Source: Buddleja alternifolia (lineage: Eukaryota > Streptophyta > Magnoliopsida > Lamiales > Scrophulariaceae). From it: DNA of 64,000 bases. Shown one piece after another: positions 22,074 through 33,215 of this stretch. Within the stretch, counting starts at the first letter, position 1. Each line of letters begins with the position of its first letter. The stretch is from positions 32,332,199 to 32,396,198 of the forward strand of contig CM033405.1 of NCBI GenBank assembly GCA_019426215.1. The letters run 5' to 3'. Position numbers and translations under genes: made by a program. The notes under the pieces are model-generated. The model saw only the letters and a program-made list of their open reading frames with translations, had not been told where the DNA came from and did not search any database.

Positions 22074-25000
22074 TCATGTGGGGGGCACAATTAAGCCCGC
22101 TTCGCTTTTGCAGACTTCAAGCTTTTCTCTTGGCAAAGACTTTGTGAGCATATCTGCGCCATTATCATCCGTATGCACTTTATCAAGCTGTATCAATTTT
22201 TCGTCAAGAACATCCCGGATCCAATGGTATCTCACATCTATGTGTTTGGACCTTGAGTGGAAAGTTGAATTTTTACTCAAGTGGATCGCGCTCTGACTGT
22301 CACAGTAGAGCCTATACTTTTCCTGCTTCAAGTCCAACTCCTCTAGAAACTTCTTCAACCACAACACCTCTTTACATGCTTCAGTCACAGCAATGTACTC
22401 GGCTTCTGTTGTGGATAATGCCACGCATTTTTGAAGTTTCGACTGCCAAGAAATAGCTCCCCCTGCAAAGATAATCAAGTATCCGGACGTGGACTTTCTG
22501 GAATCAATATCTCCAGCCATGTCTGCATCTGTGTACCCCTCTAAAATAGTTTGGCCATCACCAAACCTTAGACACAGTCTTGAAGTTCCTCTCAGATACC
22601 GCATTATCCATTTCACTGCTTCCCAGTGATCCTTGCCAGGGTTAGACAAATAGCGACTAACTACGCCAACTATATGAGCAATATCGGGTCTAGTACATAC
22701 CATAGCATACATCAAACTGCCAACTGCAGAAGCATATGGTATCTTCTTCATCTCTTGTTTATCTTCCTTACTTGTGGGGCATTGCGTGGAGCTGAGTTTG
22801 AAATGTCCCGCAAGTGGAGTACTAACCGCTTTCGATTTACTCATGTTGAATCTTTCAAGAACTTTCTCAATGTATTGTTCTTGAGATAACCAGAGCTTCT
22901 TGTCAGCTCTATCCCTAGAGATTTTCATTCCAAGGATCTGCATAGCCGGGCCCAAGTCTTTCATCGCAAAAGACTTGCCAAGTTTTTTCTTCAGCTTCTC
23001 AATCTTGCTGGCATCATGACCTACAATCAGCATGTCATCAACGTATAACAGTAGAATGATAAAATCTCCATCTGAGAATTTCTTAAAGAATACGCAGTGA
23101 TCTGAGCTGGTCCTCGTGTAGTCATGGTCTGTCATGAATGAGTCAAATTTCTTGTACCACTGTCTGGGAGCTTGCTTCAGACCGTACAAGCTTTTCTTCA
23201 ACCTGCACACCAGGTTTTCTTTTCCTTTGACTCTGAACCCTTCCGGCTGCTCCATGTAGATTTCTTCGTCTAGATCTCCATGAAGAAATGCGGTCTTCAC
23301 ATCAAGTTGTTCGTTCAATCTCCAGACTGAGACTGGCAGCGATCCCAAGAACAACTCTGATCGAAGACATCTTCACCATTGGTGAGAAAATTTCTTCAAA
23401 ATCAACACCCTTTTTCTGATTGAAACCCTTCACAACCAGCCTTGCTTTATATCTGGGTTGTGAGCTATGTTCCATATTTTTCAACTTGTACACCCACTTA
23501 TTTTTTAATGTTCTCTTGCCTTTAGGCAGCTTCACCAAGTCATAGGTGTGATTTTCTTGTAAGGATTTCATCTCATCTTTCATGGCCTCCATCCACATAT
23601 CTCTCTGATCATATGATATGGCCTCTGGGTAACTCTCTGGTTCTCCCCCATCAGTGAGCATCACATACTCATCTGGATTGGTCGAAGGACGTGTTTGTCT
23701 GGTTGACCTTCTAACCCTCGCCTCCGATGGCGGAACTGGATCATCAGTCTGTATAGGTGGCACCTGGTCATCAACTGGCTCATCATCAGTTATATCATTT
23801 TGCTCGTCCTGTACATCTCCCCCGTGATCCCGAGTTGTACGTGAAGGAACTGGATCTAAGTCATCAGGAACTTCCTGAGAAGATTCTCTCCTCTCGCTCT
23901 GTTTTGTATCATCAGATGTTTGTTCCTCAAGAAACACAACATCTCTGCTTCTGATAACTTTCCTGTTCACCGGGTCCCAAAGTCTGTAATCAAACTCTTC
24001 ATGGCCATAGCCCAAAAAGGTACATGGTTTGGTTTTATCATCAAGCTTGGATCTCTCATCTATTGGAATATGAACAAACGCCCTGCAGCCAAACACTCTC
24101 AAGTGTTTGTAGGAAACATCTTTCCCTGACCAAACTCTGTCTGGAATGTCACCATCCAAAGGAGCTGATGGAGAAAGGTTGATCAAGTCAACTGCAGTCC
24201 TCATTGCTTCACCCCAAAAGGATTTGGGCAATTTTGAGTGTGATAACATACATTTGATCCGCTCACAAATTGTCTTGTTCATCCTCTCCGCTACACCATT
24301 GTGCTGTGGAGTTTTTGGAACACTCTTCTCAAGCCTGATACCATGGTCACGACAATGCTGTTCAAATGGACCCTGGTATTCGCCACCGTTGTCTGAACGA
24401 ATACACTTCAGCTTCCTTCCGGTTTCTCTTTCAACTTTTGTTTGAAAATGCTTAAAGACTGTTATAACTTGGTCTTTAGATTTCAAAGCAAAACACCAGA
24501 CCTTTCTAGAGAAATCATCAATGAATGTGACAAAATACACTGCACCACCAAGTGTTTTATCTTTCATATAGCATACATCAGTATGCACCAAGTCCAGAGG
24601 ATGTGGTTTTCTAGACGGATAAAAGCTCTTAAACGCAGCTCTGTGTTGTTTTCCTGCTAAACAATCAACACAAGTTTGTAGCTCTATCCCACTGACATCA
24701 GGTAGGAGTTTCTTCTTAGCCAAAAGTTGCATACCTTTTTGGCTTAAGTGTCCAAGCCTCTTATGCCATAGCTCAATGGAGGAATTATTGACTGCTGCAT
24801 TCACTTCTCCATTGGATAATTTTGCTTGCATTAGGTAGAGTGAGTTCTTTTTCTTACCCTTTGCAGTAATCAGAGAACCTTTGGTGAGCTTCCATTTTCC
24901 TTCACCAAAGTGGCTGACATAGCCGTCATCGTCTAGCTTGCCAGTGGAAATAATGTTGAGCCGAATGTCAGGAATATGTCTGACGTCTCTCAGAATGAGT

Positions 25001-26050
25001 CGGCACCCTGTGTCAGTTTCCAAGTTAATGTTCCCCATGCCGATAACCTCTGTCACACCATGATTGGCCATTCTGACTCTGCCAAAGTTACCACTCGTGT
25101 ATGATGTGAACATATCCCTATGTGGGGTGATATGATATGAGGCTCCTGAATCAATGATCCAATCTGTTTTCTTGGCATGATGAACTGACACATGCATCAT
25201 CACAGATAATGACAACATCACCATCAGTTGCCACAGCTGTGGTGTCCTTGTCATCTTTCTTATTTTCATTATTTCCATTCTTTTGATCTCTTTTCTTCTT
25301 TCTGCAGTCTCTTTCGTAGTGGTTTGGACCACCACAATAATGGCATTTGAAATCTCCTTTGAACTTGGACTTCCCCCTGGATTTGTCTCTCTGGTGCTGA
25401 GGACCTCTATTTTTGTTTCTTCCTCGTCTGTTAGAAGTTTCAGTCACCAAAGCATTTTGCTCGGTACTGAACGCCTGCTCCTTTCTTCTGGACTCTTCGT
25501 TTAGAAGGCAATCTTTGACCACTTGCAAGGTCAAATCTCCACTGGGAGCTGAGTTGTTGACTAACACCATGAGGGTATCCCAACTATCTGGTAATGAGTT
25601 GAGCAATAATAAAGCAATTACTTCATCACCAAGAGGTATCTTCATGTTGATGGATTGATTTATTAAGCCCTGGTAAGCATTAAGATGCTCTGTCATGCTG
25701 GCGCCCTCTATGTACCTTAGCCGGACAATTTTTCTGATAACAGAAGCTTTGTTTAAGGCATTTTTCCTCTCAAACATAGCCTCTATATTTTTCCATAGAA
25801 CATCAGCCTTTTCCTCATTTGCAAAGTGATGGAAGATACTGTGTTCGAGAAAACGTCGGATAAACCCGACCGTCTTTCTGTGCAAGATGGTCCACTCATC
25901 TGCACTCATATCGTTTGGTTTAGATTTATCTCCCTGCAAGGGCAAGTACAAATCCTTGCAATAGATAAGATCTAACATACTTGGTTTCCAGATTGAGTAG
26001 TTCGATCCGTTCAGTTTGAACATCCCACCAATAGATGATGACTCCTCCAT
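22074..26050 (-). pseudogene. Copia-1 gag-pol polyprotein, two frameshifts
   Basis: Starts MEESSSIGGMFKLNGSNYS at 26050. Gag ends in a zinc knuckle CHYCGGPNHYERDC. A frame change lies between the Gag end and the protease (about 25,155-25,200). Protease: DWIIDSGASYH. Pre-integrase: LWHKRLGHLS. Integrase: HTDVCYMKDKTLGG, IRSDNGGEY and TPQHNGVAERMN. A second frame change lies at the start of the RT palm (about 23,310-23,345, where the region before QLDVKTAFLHGD is disrupted). Reverse transcriptase: [11 protein letters not shown] and YVDDMLIVG. RNase H: YTDADMAGDIDSRKSTSG and STTEAEYIA. The stop is at 22074. Order protease-integrase-RT-RNase H is Copia. The sequence is closest in memory to tobacco Tnt1. 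Confidence 0.93.
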
Positions 26051-26190
26051 TTTTAATCCGTTACCTCAAATATGAACGTGGCTCTCCAAATACGAAAGCC
26101 AAATAGCCCGGAAAAACTTTTCTGATGTGGAAGATCAGATTAAACTGCGACCACAGAGCATACTCAGAATACCCGAGCTCTGATACCACT

Positions 26191-26767
26191 TGTTGGGAAA
26201 GAGTGCCAAAATAAATGACACCGGCGTAAGGTGGAAGCGATATAATTCTTTTCCCCACTAACTGGATAAAAAATGGGACCACACCAACGATAATACGATA
26301 GAAAGAAATAGAATAAACGAGACAAGAGTTTTTACGTAGAAAACCCAAATCGGGAAAAAACCACGGGACCAAAGTCGAAAACCTCTACTATAACAATAAT
26401 GGGCTTACACAATTTCTCCCTAAATTAATTAGGGGATACACAAAATCTTCAAGAGAATATCCATTGGATTACAAATACATCAAGTTTAAAAACTTGGAAT
26501 TGTAGAAGAAAAATAGAACACTCCTCTCTATCTTATTTTTCTTCTTCCAATTTTTCCTTCCTTTTTTTCTCTCTATCTCTCGCTGATGGTGTGTAGAGAA
26601 TGGCAAAGAGAGCCTCTATTTATAGGAAAAATGCATGGCAATTTTCAACACTTATTATGTCATGCCATATGTCATTTGCCCCTTTTTATTTTCAAAGAAA
26701 GTGACTGCAAGTTTTTCAATAAAATCAGCTACATTTATATGACCACCCACATGGGTGGGACCCAACA
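26191..26767 (-). repeat. 5' LTR of Copia-1
   Basis: 577 bp with the tRNA-iMet primer site on its inner side. The intact NLR target GAAGG follows at 26768. Confidence 0.95.
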
Positions 26768-26772
26768 GAAGG

Positions 26773-27323
26773 GACATTATCATATTGTTATCCTGATCTC
26801 CGCTTCCTCACTCAGCTTGAGTCGCTTAGAATGACAGGCTACTCCTCACTCAATAGATATATGAAAGATGAAAAGATCAACTTTCCCTCGAATATAAAAA
26901 AGCTGAGTCTATTTGGGTTCAACAGCTTGCCTTGGGAAGAGATGTCGATTATTGGGGCATTGCCAAACCTTGAGATTCTCAAACTAGGATATAGTGCCAT
27001 TGTGGGAGAAATATGGGAGACAAGAGATGGTGAATTCCAACAACTCAGATTCTTGAAACTGGAGGGATTATACAATTTCTGTAAATGGGATATCTCCTTC
27101 TCGAGTGAACATTTCCCAAAGCTTCAACAGTTGGTGTTGCATGACTGCTGGAAGCTACAAGAGATTCCTTGTGCAATGGGCGAAATTGAAACGTTGCAGC
27201 TGATTGACGTAAAACGGTGCCAAAAATCAGTGGGTGAATCTGCCACTCAAATCGAAGAAGAACAACGGGACATGGGAAATGAAGACCTTAGGATCATCAT
27301 CAGGAAAATTCTTGTGGATGATG

Positions 27324-27354
<31 letters not shown>

Positions 27355-27409
27355 ATATGACGATGATGACGATGATGATGGTGATGATGGTGATGATGAT
27401 GGACAATGA
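26773..27409 (+). pseudogene. NLR-D part 2: rest of the LRR exon
   Basis: Resumes the LRR exon after the Copia insertion (GGACATTATCATATTG, matching NLR-B's AACATTATCATATCG). It encodes LRR-type repeats such as IIGALPNLEILKLGY and LRFLKLEGLYNF, then LPK-like LQQLVLHDCWKLQEIP, ending IEEEQRDMGNEDLRIIIRKI. A GAT microsatellite then extends the frame as a run of Asp and Gly to a stop at 27409, instead of the stop six residues after this point in NLR-B. The LRR part itself is open. Confidence 0.88.
27318..27408 (+). repeat. GAT trinucleotide microsatellite, in frame (poly-Asp)
   Basis: Imperfect GAT/GAC repeat with GGT and GAA interruptions. Related GAT repeats occur at the 3' ends of NLR-B (56,580-56,635) and at the cyclin/NLR junction (33,045-33,062). 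A long minus-strand Ser/Ile frame across it is a repeat artefact. Confidence 0.9.
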
Positions 27410-27606
27410 TGTAATTGTAAATGTCCTTGCACTGCTATTATCTCTCTCCTTTTCATTTTTTTGGATAAGCATAAGCTCTTGTACTGGAAACGTGTTTAAA
27501 TTCAAATGTATTCTCTTGGAAAGAAATACCATTTCATTGTTATATTTATTATAAGATTTTGAACTACATTATTTATTGTAAGATTTTGAAGGAAAAAGTA
27601 GTCGTA

Positions 27607-27732
27607 AACCCTGTAATTTTCAAAAACTCTGCACGAAACCCTCAATCTGTGTTAAATCCTCGAAAGATTCACTCGTTGTGCATTTGAAGCAGGGTTGGGG
27701 GTTTCGTGCAGAGTTTTGAAAATCATAGGGTT
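27607..27732. repeat. Inverted-repeat insertion (MITE-like)
   Basis: AACCCTGTAATTTTCAAAA near 27607 pairs with the complement ending TTTTGAAAATCATAGGGTT at 27732, and CTCTGCACGAAACCC pairs with GGGTTTCGTGCAGAG. The paralogous stretch downstream of NLR-B (about 56,820) lacks it. No target duplication was established. Confidence 0.5.
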
Positions 27733-27739
27733 ATTTTGA

Positions 27740-28675
27740 GCTTTTTTTTAACATATGGGGATGTGTGCAGGTTTCATATTTCACAGGGGTATAATATGCA
27801 ATTATCCCAAATGAAATATATCCTATGTCAGAAAATTGATGTGTATTATTTAGACATAAAAGAAAGCAAAATGGATCTTATTTTGCACATTACATTAACA
27901 TATGTGATTAATTTGACTATCGATGTTGAGAAATAGTCGGAAGAAACCATTTTAGTTGATAGGTAAATTGTCAAATCATTAGTAAAAATTTATTTTTTCT
28001 CTTTTTTTTTTTGCAACAATTTCTTCAAAATTAACTACAATTTTTAAAATATTTTTCTAAAAATCTTTTTTGATGACGTGCCAACAAACAAGTTATTTAG
28101 AGAAAAATTCTTTAAAAAGTATTTTTTCATGATAGAGGTTGCCAACCAATTAGGGTTAGACTGTTCAAGGAATTTGTACTTAAACTTGTTGTGTAATTAC
28201 CAAAATCTCTATTCATTTATTAGAAATTACCAACTCACCCTCTCAATGAGTCTATCTGTAAGGTTTACATGGAGTAAATTTATAAATATACAGGGGTTGT
28301 AAGAAATGACTTAACATGAGGGATGTTTCTCATAAGTAAGGGAAGATTTTGATAATTACACAATAAGTGAGGGAGTTTGTGTAATTTTGCCAAAACTATG
28401 TCCATGACTTAATAATATGTGGGTCACGGTACATGGGTCATGTAGATCCAAATTTAATGGTCCATTAGATTCGATAATATGTATCTTTACACATTTTTCA
28501 CAGATTCAATATTGATACATTTGCAATCAATTCATTGACTTTCATATTTGTTTAGTCTTCCGTGTTGCAAGTCGATCCAACTTTTTTACCGAGCATGTTT
28601 TACGGAGTGTTGGGTAAGATCGACGACTTTGACCTTGAGCTTAAATTTAGACCACATCAATATTGTGAACATTTA
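27740..28675. other. Intergenic DNA between NLR-D and cyclin copy 2, no gene seen
   Basis: Parallels 57,180-58,035 downstream of NLR-B (shared blocks such as GAGAAATAGTCGGAAGAAACC and CATGACTTAATAA). Nothing coding is recognised. Confidence 0.6.
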
Positions 28676-29409
28676 TGTTAGATTAGAGAAAATCCCGTAG
28701 GGAACTTGTATTATTGAGTAACATATTTATAGAGTTATAAGAGAAAGAATACAAGAAAACCCTAAACTATAAAGAAGGTAAAAGATAAATAAGGTAATAA
28801 GAATACTAGTCTAACTAGGAAAGCATTAATAATATTAATCTAATTAGGAGAGCAATAATAATATCTAACACTCCCTCCCAGTCGAAACGTGAAAGCCTTG
28901 AACATTGAGATTGAACTAAAAACCGAGAAAAGATATTAAGACAGTCCGAGCATAAAGAATGCTTAGTAGAGAGATTTTGACGAATACGTTTCTCAAGGTG
29001 GAACAGTTTCGTCTGCAAATCATTAAATAAGGCGGCGACTCCAAGTCCTTGTTTTTCCAAGGGTGAGCGGCGACAACATAAACAAAGATAAAGAAAAAAA
29101 AACTACCCTAAACTAAACTAAACTGGATAAGGTGCGTCGGACGGGGTCGGCGACTTGAGGATGGAGGAAGCGAGAGATCGAGATACCATGGCTCGAAGCC
29201 ATGGCTCTGATACCATGTTAAATTAGAGAAAACCCCGTAGGGAATTGTATTATTGAGTAGCATATTTATAGAGTTACAAGAGAGAGAATACAAGAAAATC
29301 CTAAACTATAAAGAAGGTAAAAGATAAATATGGTAATAAGAATACTAGTCTAACTAGGACAACAATAATAATATTAATCTAATTAGGAGAGCAATAATAA
29401 TATCTAACA
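28676..29409 (-). mobile_element. TRIM (miniature LTR retrotransposon) with two LTRs
   Basis: LTRs are 28676 to about 28869 and 29215-29409, each TGTTA(G/A)ATTAGAGAAAA...ATATCTAACA. The interior is only about 345 bp. Next to the right LTR the minus strand reads TGGTATCAGAGCC, a tRNA-iMet primer site, so the element points left. Flanks ATTTA (left) and ATCTA (right) fit a 5-bp target duplication with one change. The empty site GAACATCTAAATTTA is present at about 58,032 downstream of NLR-B. It has no coding capacity. A solo LTR of this family is at 44,819. Confidence 0.85.
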
Positions 29410-30300
29410 ATCTAAATTTACGCAGCATCTGTACTTCTATTTCTCACAAAATTCTAGATTCGAGGATTTGACTTTTTATTTTTGTCGAGCTTTTCATTTG
29501 ATAGGGTGGATCCAATTTTTACCGATCATATTTTACTAAACATTCAAGATTGATGACTTTAATCTTGACCAGAAGAATGGATGGACCGCATAAATAATAT
29601 TGTACATTTATGATTTATCTTACTAGCACAACTTAGATATAAACTTTTGGATTTATTCTTCTACTTTCCGCAAAATACTCGAGCAAAGCTTTTAATTTAT
29701 TTGTTTATTTTTTTATGTTCATGAATATATAATATAAGAATTTTTTTTAATAGGATTGTGTATACATAATGAAAATGGAAATTTCACTGTTTCTTAACCA
29801 TTGAAATTTATAAGTACCTCTATAGTTTAGAAGCTTATTTTTCAGATACATTGGTCATACACACACAGATATATATATATATATATATATATAATGTCAA
29901 ATTATAAGTACAATATATTTAGACTAAATTAATATACTTTGGAATCCCATTACATTAATCAACACCATAATACCCTTAAATCTACCTCACAAACTAAAAA
30001 CCAGTAATGAAACAAGTAACAATATTGTGTCATTCAAGTTTTCAGACAATTCAAATCTGTAACATTTTTCAAGAATAATTTCAGAACAAAAAATATATTT
30101 TTGTCCAAAATATCCTTTCACCCCTATCAAAGAATCAATCAATTATACTTCCAAAAGAGTACTACAAAATGAAGTATTTCGTTCTACACTCTGACAAAAT
30201 GGCATGGGTTAGAGATGGTCCAAAATTAAAGATTCCTAACCCAACTCAAGAACTAAACATAAAAGGAAACTAAACTAATAAGGAAATAACATAATAAAAT
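29410..30300. other. Intergenic DNA downstream of cyclin copy 2
   Basis: Parallels 58,035-58,870. Includes a TA microsatellite (about 29,871-29,893). No gene recognised. Confidence 0.6.
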
Positions 30301-30305
30301 ATCCT

Positions 30306-33045
30306 CTAATCCTTCCTGCGCCTCTGATACACAAGCAATGGTTTCGCCCCAGTCCAAGCCTCCTCTTTTGGATCCTTGACCCGCTCCGCAACCTCCCGCT
30401 CCACAACAGCAGCAGCCAAAAGAGACTTGGCTGGTTGTAACAATGCGATGGCTCCTCGCCCCGAACTCGAATATTTTCGATAAATCCCCTTCAGTTTATG
30501 CTCACCCGATGACGCATGAAAACTAACCAACAACTTAGCACAATCGATAAGCTGTGATTCAGAAAAACTGGTGTGCATTTTAAGTGTTTCGTTTCAATGA
30601 GGAGCTTTATTCAGAGTACATCCAGCTGCATGGACTGCTGACGCAACAATCATCGACGGGCAATACATTAGGGTTCCGTAATTCATCATACCTAGCTCCA
30701 CCAGAAAATAAACCGTATTCTCCACCTATATATAATTAGTTGAGGGCAAAAGACGGATAGATGTTAGTTTACTATTATTTCAATAAATCTGATCAAGAAA
30801 GTTCTGCCCACCGAGAACAATGCTCATTTTGTCTATTTGTCTCACGTCGGTCATCAGGCTATACCCGAGGGTATCGCGTGAAAAATTATATTGCCAATTT
30901 GAAAAATTATACTTTATAGAATGCTCGATTTTAATAAAAAGAATTAGCAAAATTGTAGATAAAATATAAATATAACTAGTTACTAGGTAGTAAGAAATTT
31001 TATAAATAAAATTAGGCATAACATTCTTATCAAGCTAAATCTGCAGTAAAAATGAGATTACTACTAACCATACTAACATCATTCATTATGATCTTATCGA
31101 AAAGCATGTCCCCCATAAAAAATTAAAAACTGATTATTTGAAGCGACATCAAAATAACCAATATTATCGAACATTATCGCCGCTAATATCCCTCTATTAT
31201 CGTATTGGTAATATCATCCCATATTATCGACTATATATATAAACTAGGAGAATAATAGATAATGTTCGATATTATCGGATATCTACACATACTCTGAACC
31301 GTGATTTAAAGGTAACTTACATCCGAGTTGGTAAGAGATGCTTTGATGAAACGAAGCAGGAACATATACGGAGTCGGGACGGTTAAGTTCCACTCCAATT
31401 CGCCAAGTATCCTTTTCTCCATAACCAGTACTTGTTCATGAGTGTAAGTTCTATCAGATATGCACACTAATTCATTCACCTGCACAAGGACATAGATTTC
31501 TTCAATTGTTTGCTTCAAAATGTTCATATATATAAAGATTTAATTGAAATATATTGCACCTCAGGAGCCCAAATTTCTTCTTACTTAGAAGCTATAAGCA
31601 TTGCACTAACGCCTAACAACTGCAGCTCCCTTCTCGAAGTAGTCCTCGATGCAAGATACCGATCGACAGTGTTGATTGTTAGATAAAGTGTCTCGGGAGA
31701 AAGCTCGAATTTGTGGTGAACTTGAACCAACCAATCAATTAAAATTGCTCTCATTTTCTCGTTTATGTCGGGTTGCGAATCCTCATTTTCTCGTTTATGT
31801 CGGGTTGCGAATCCATGTAATTGTGAGCCCAACCCTCATTCTGCATCGGCACGAAAATTCGCATAAATAAAATAACATAGACATATATATATAAGAAGCA
31901 ACTCATGGTATTTTGAGTTATACCTCAATTGACTTGTAGAACTTGTAAATTTCTTCGACATATTCGACTACTGCCAAGTCGTTATTGCGATCGGCAGCAT
32001 CAATGTCGACTATGGCATCCTTCGGTGTGAAAACGCTCGATGTATATAGAGTGTTTCAATATTAACCTGACTTCTAGCAGTGAGAGTGGAAGTAAGAGTT
32101 GGAGCTTTTTTTTTCAATGATTTTTCTACAGATTTTTTCTTCTCCTTCTCTGCAACTTCATTAGAATCAGGACTAATTACGATTATCTCTTTCGGCTTCG
32201 GTTTGATGACAACTTTCTTCTCAGCTGGCTTTTGCGCCACGGCTCTGTTCTCGGGCTGAGCTACATCAGCTTCATTTGCATTCTACAATTCAGAAAACAC
32301 AACAATAGTACTTGTTACAATTACAATTATAGAAAAAAAAAGCTATTTAAATGAAAATAATATTACATGACCACAAATTTCAAAAAAATAAACCTCGTTG
32401 TTTTCAGGTTGTTCATTTAATAGTAACTTAGCATGAAAATTCCTGAAAATACCAGAAAAATTAGATTTTATAATAACAATTAAACTTTAAAATAAAAATT
32501 AAACATTATTAATCAACTTATTGTGAAAACTAAAAGCATTTATGTTCAAACCTTGTAATAGGTCGAGAAACCTGAGGAATCGGCTTGGTTGCGTCGACAC
32601 CACGAATCGTAACTAGATTTCCTATATCGCCAAGAGCGCGACGATTCTTGTGTTCTACTGTCATGTTCTTCATCTTATTAGTAATTGCGTCTCCTAAAAT
32701 TTTGATCAAGAACACAAGTAAAAACTAGTATCTGTATTTATAAGTATATAAATTAATCAAGATAAAGAAATCGACATCAATATATACAGAGGTTTGAATT
32801 CATGTGTGTTTATAATTGTTTCTTTAAATCGGTTCTTGAGAAAAATTATTACTGATAGTAAAACCATTTAAATCTATTGATTTCAATAACCAATAATCCA
32901 ATCATTGTAAAAAAAGCAATCGAGAATCAAACTAAAAATCATAGATACATTTAATAATCATTGAAAACACACAGATACACACAGTAATGGGTGTAAAAGA
33001 GAGTTTTGAAACACCTGCGTTCTGCTGTTGAACAACATGTCTTGA
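30306..33045 (-). pseudogene. Cyclin B1 pseudogene, copy 2 (all exons recognisable, several lesions)
   Basis: Exon pieces on the minus strand: exon 1 remnant (33,045-33,013) without its ATG; exon 2, 32693-32552; exon 3, about 32,447-32,396; exon 4, about 32,283-32,068; exon 5, about 32,020-31,924; the cyclin-box exons about 31,843-31,562 and 31,490-31,322; and the 3' exons about 30,722-30,306. Lesions: the start is replaced by NLR 3' sequence; the exon 5 acceptor and first codons are deleted; a 32-bp tandem duplication lies in the exon encoding [11 protein letters not shown]; a stop replaces the Tyr of the usual KYEEIWAPE (about 31,587); and TGA replaces the Trp in the segment before NETLKMHTSFSESQL (about 30,600). 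Cyclin box motifs such as [14 protein letters not shown] and MEKRILGELEWNLTVPTPY are preserved. It is a pseudogene and not translatable as a cyclin. Confidence 0.92.
31750..31813 (-). repeat. 32-bp tandem duplication inside the cyclin pseudogene
   Basis: Two identical adjacent 32-bp units (31750-31781, 31782-31813). As 32 is not a multiple of 3, it shifts the frame. Confidence 0.95.
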
Positions 33046-33215
33046 TGATGATGGTGATGATGTTGTAACTTGGATGATGAAGTAATTGTAAATGTCCTTG
33101 CACTGCTATGATCTCTCTCCTTTTCATTTTTGTGGATAAGCATAAGCTCTTGTAGTGGAAACGTGTTTAAATGCAAGTGTATTCGCTTGGAAAGAAAAAT
33201 GTGCACGTATCATCC
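33046..33215 (+). other. Orphan NLR 3' UTR, fused between cyclin copy 2 and NLR-A
   Basis: In plus orientation this matches the 3' ends of NLR-B, D and E: a GATGATG run, AATTGTAAATGTCCTTGCACT, TCTCTCTCCTTTTCATTTTT, CATAAGCTCTTGTAGTGG. It abuts cyclin exon 1 on its left (shared GATG) and, at 33,215, the 3' end of NLR-A, which runs the other way. The two NLR 3' ends therefore meet tail to tail. Confidence 0.85.

Larger units (their letters stand above)
21471..26767 (-). mobile_element. Tnt1-like Copia retrotransposon (Tork lineage), nearly complete, inside NLR-D
   Basis: 5,297 bp on the minus strand. The 5' LTR is 26191-26767, the 3' LTR 21471-22057, both TGTTGGG...CCCAACA. They differ at about 20 sites plus a 10-bp indel, by eye, roughly 3 percent. 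The primer binding site is TGGTATCAGAGC (minus strand, about 26,177-26,188; initiator Met tRNA). The polypurine tract GGAGGAGGAGAAT adjoins the 3' LTR (22058-22070). The target duplication GAAGG is exact. Two single-base frame changes break gag-pol, so the copy is probably non-autonomous but fairly recent. Confidence 0.95.

Noticed and set aside
27227..27532. Ser/Ile-rich minus-strand frames over the GAT repeat
   Set aside because: Antisense of the NLR-D tail microsatellite; no start context or domain.
28815..29293. Two minus-strand frames as genes
   Set aside because: They lie inside the TRIM, spanning its LTR, interior and primer site.
30306..33045. Cyclin copy 2 as a functional second cyclin B gene
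   Set aside because: No start codon, a frameshifting duplication and two stops in conserved segments.
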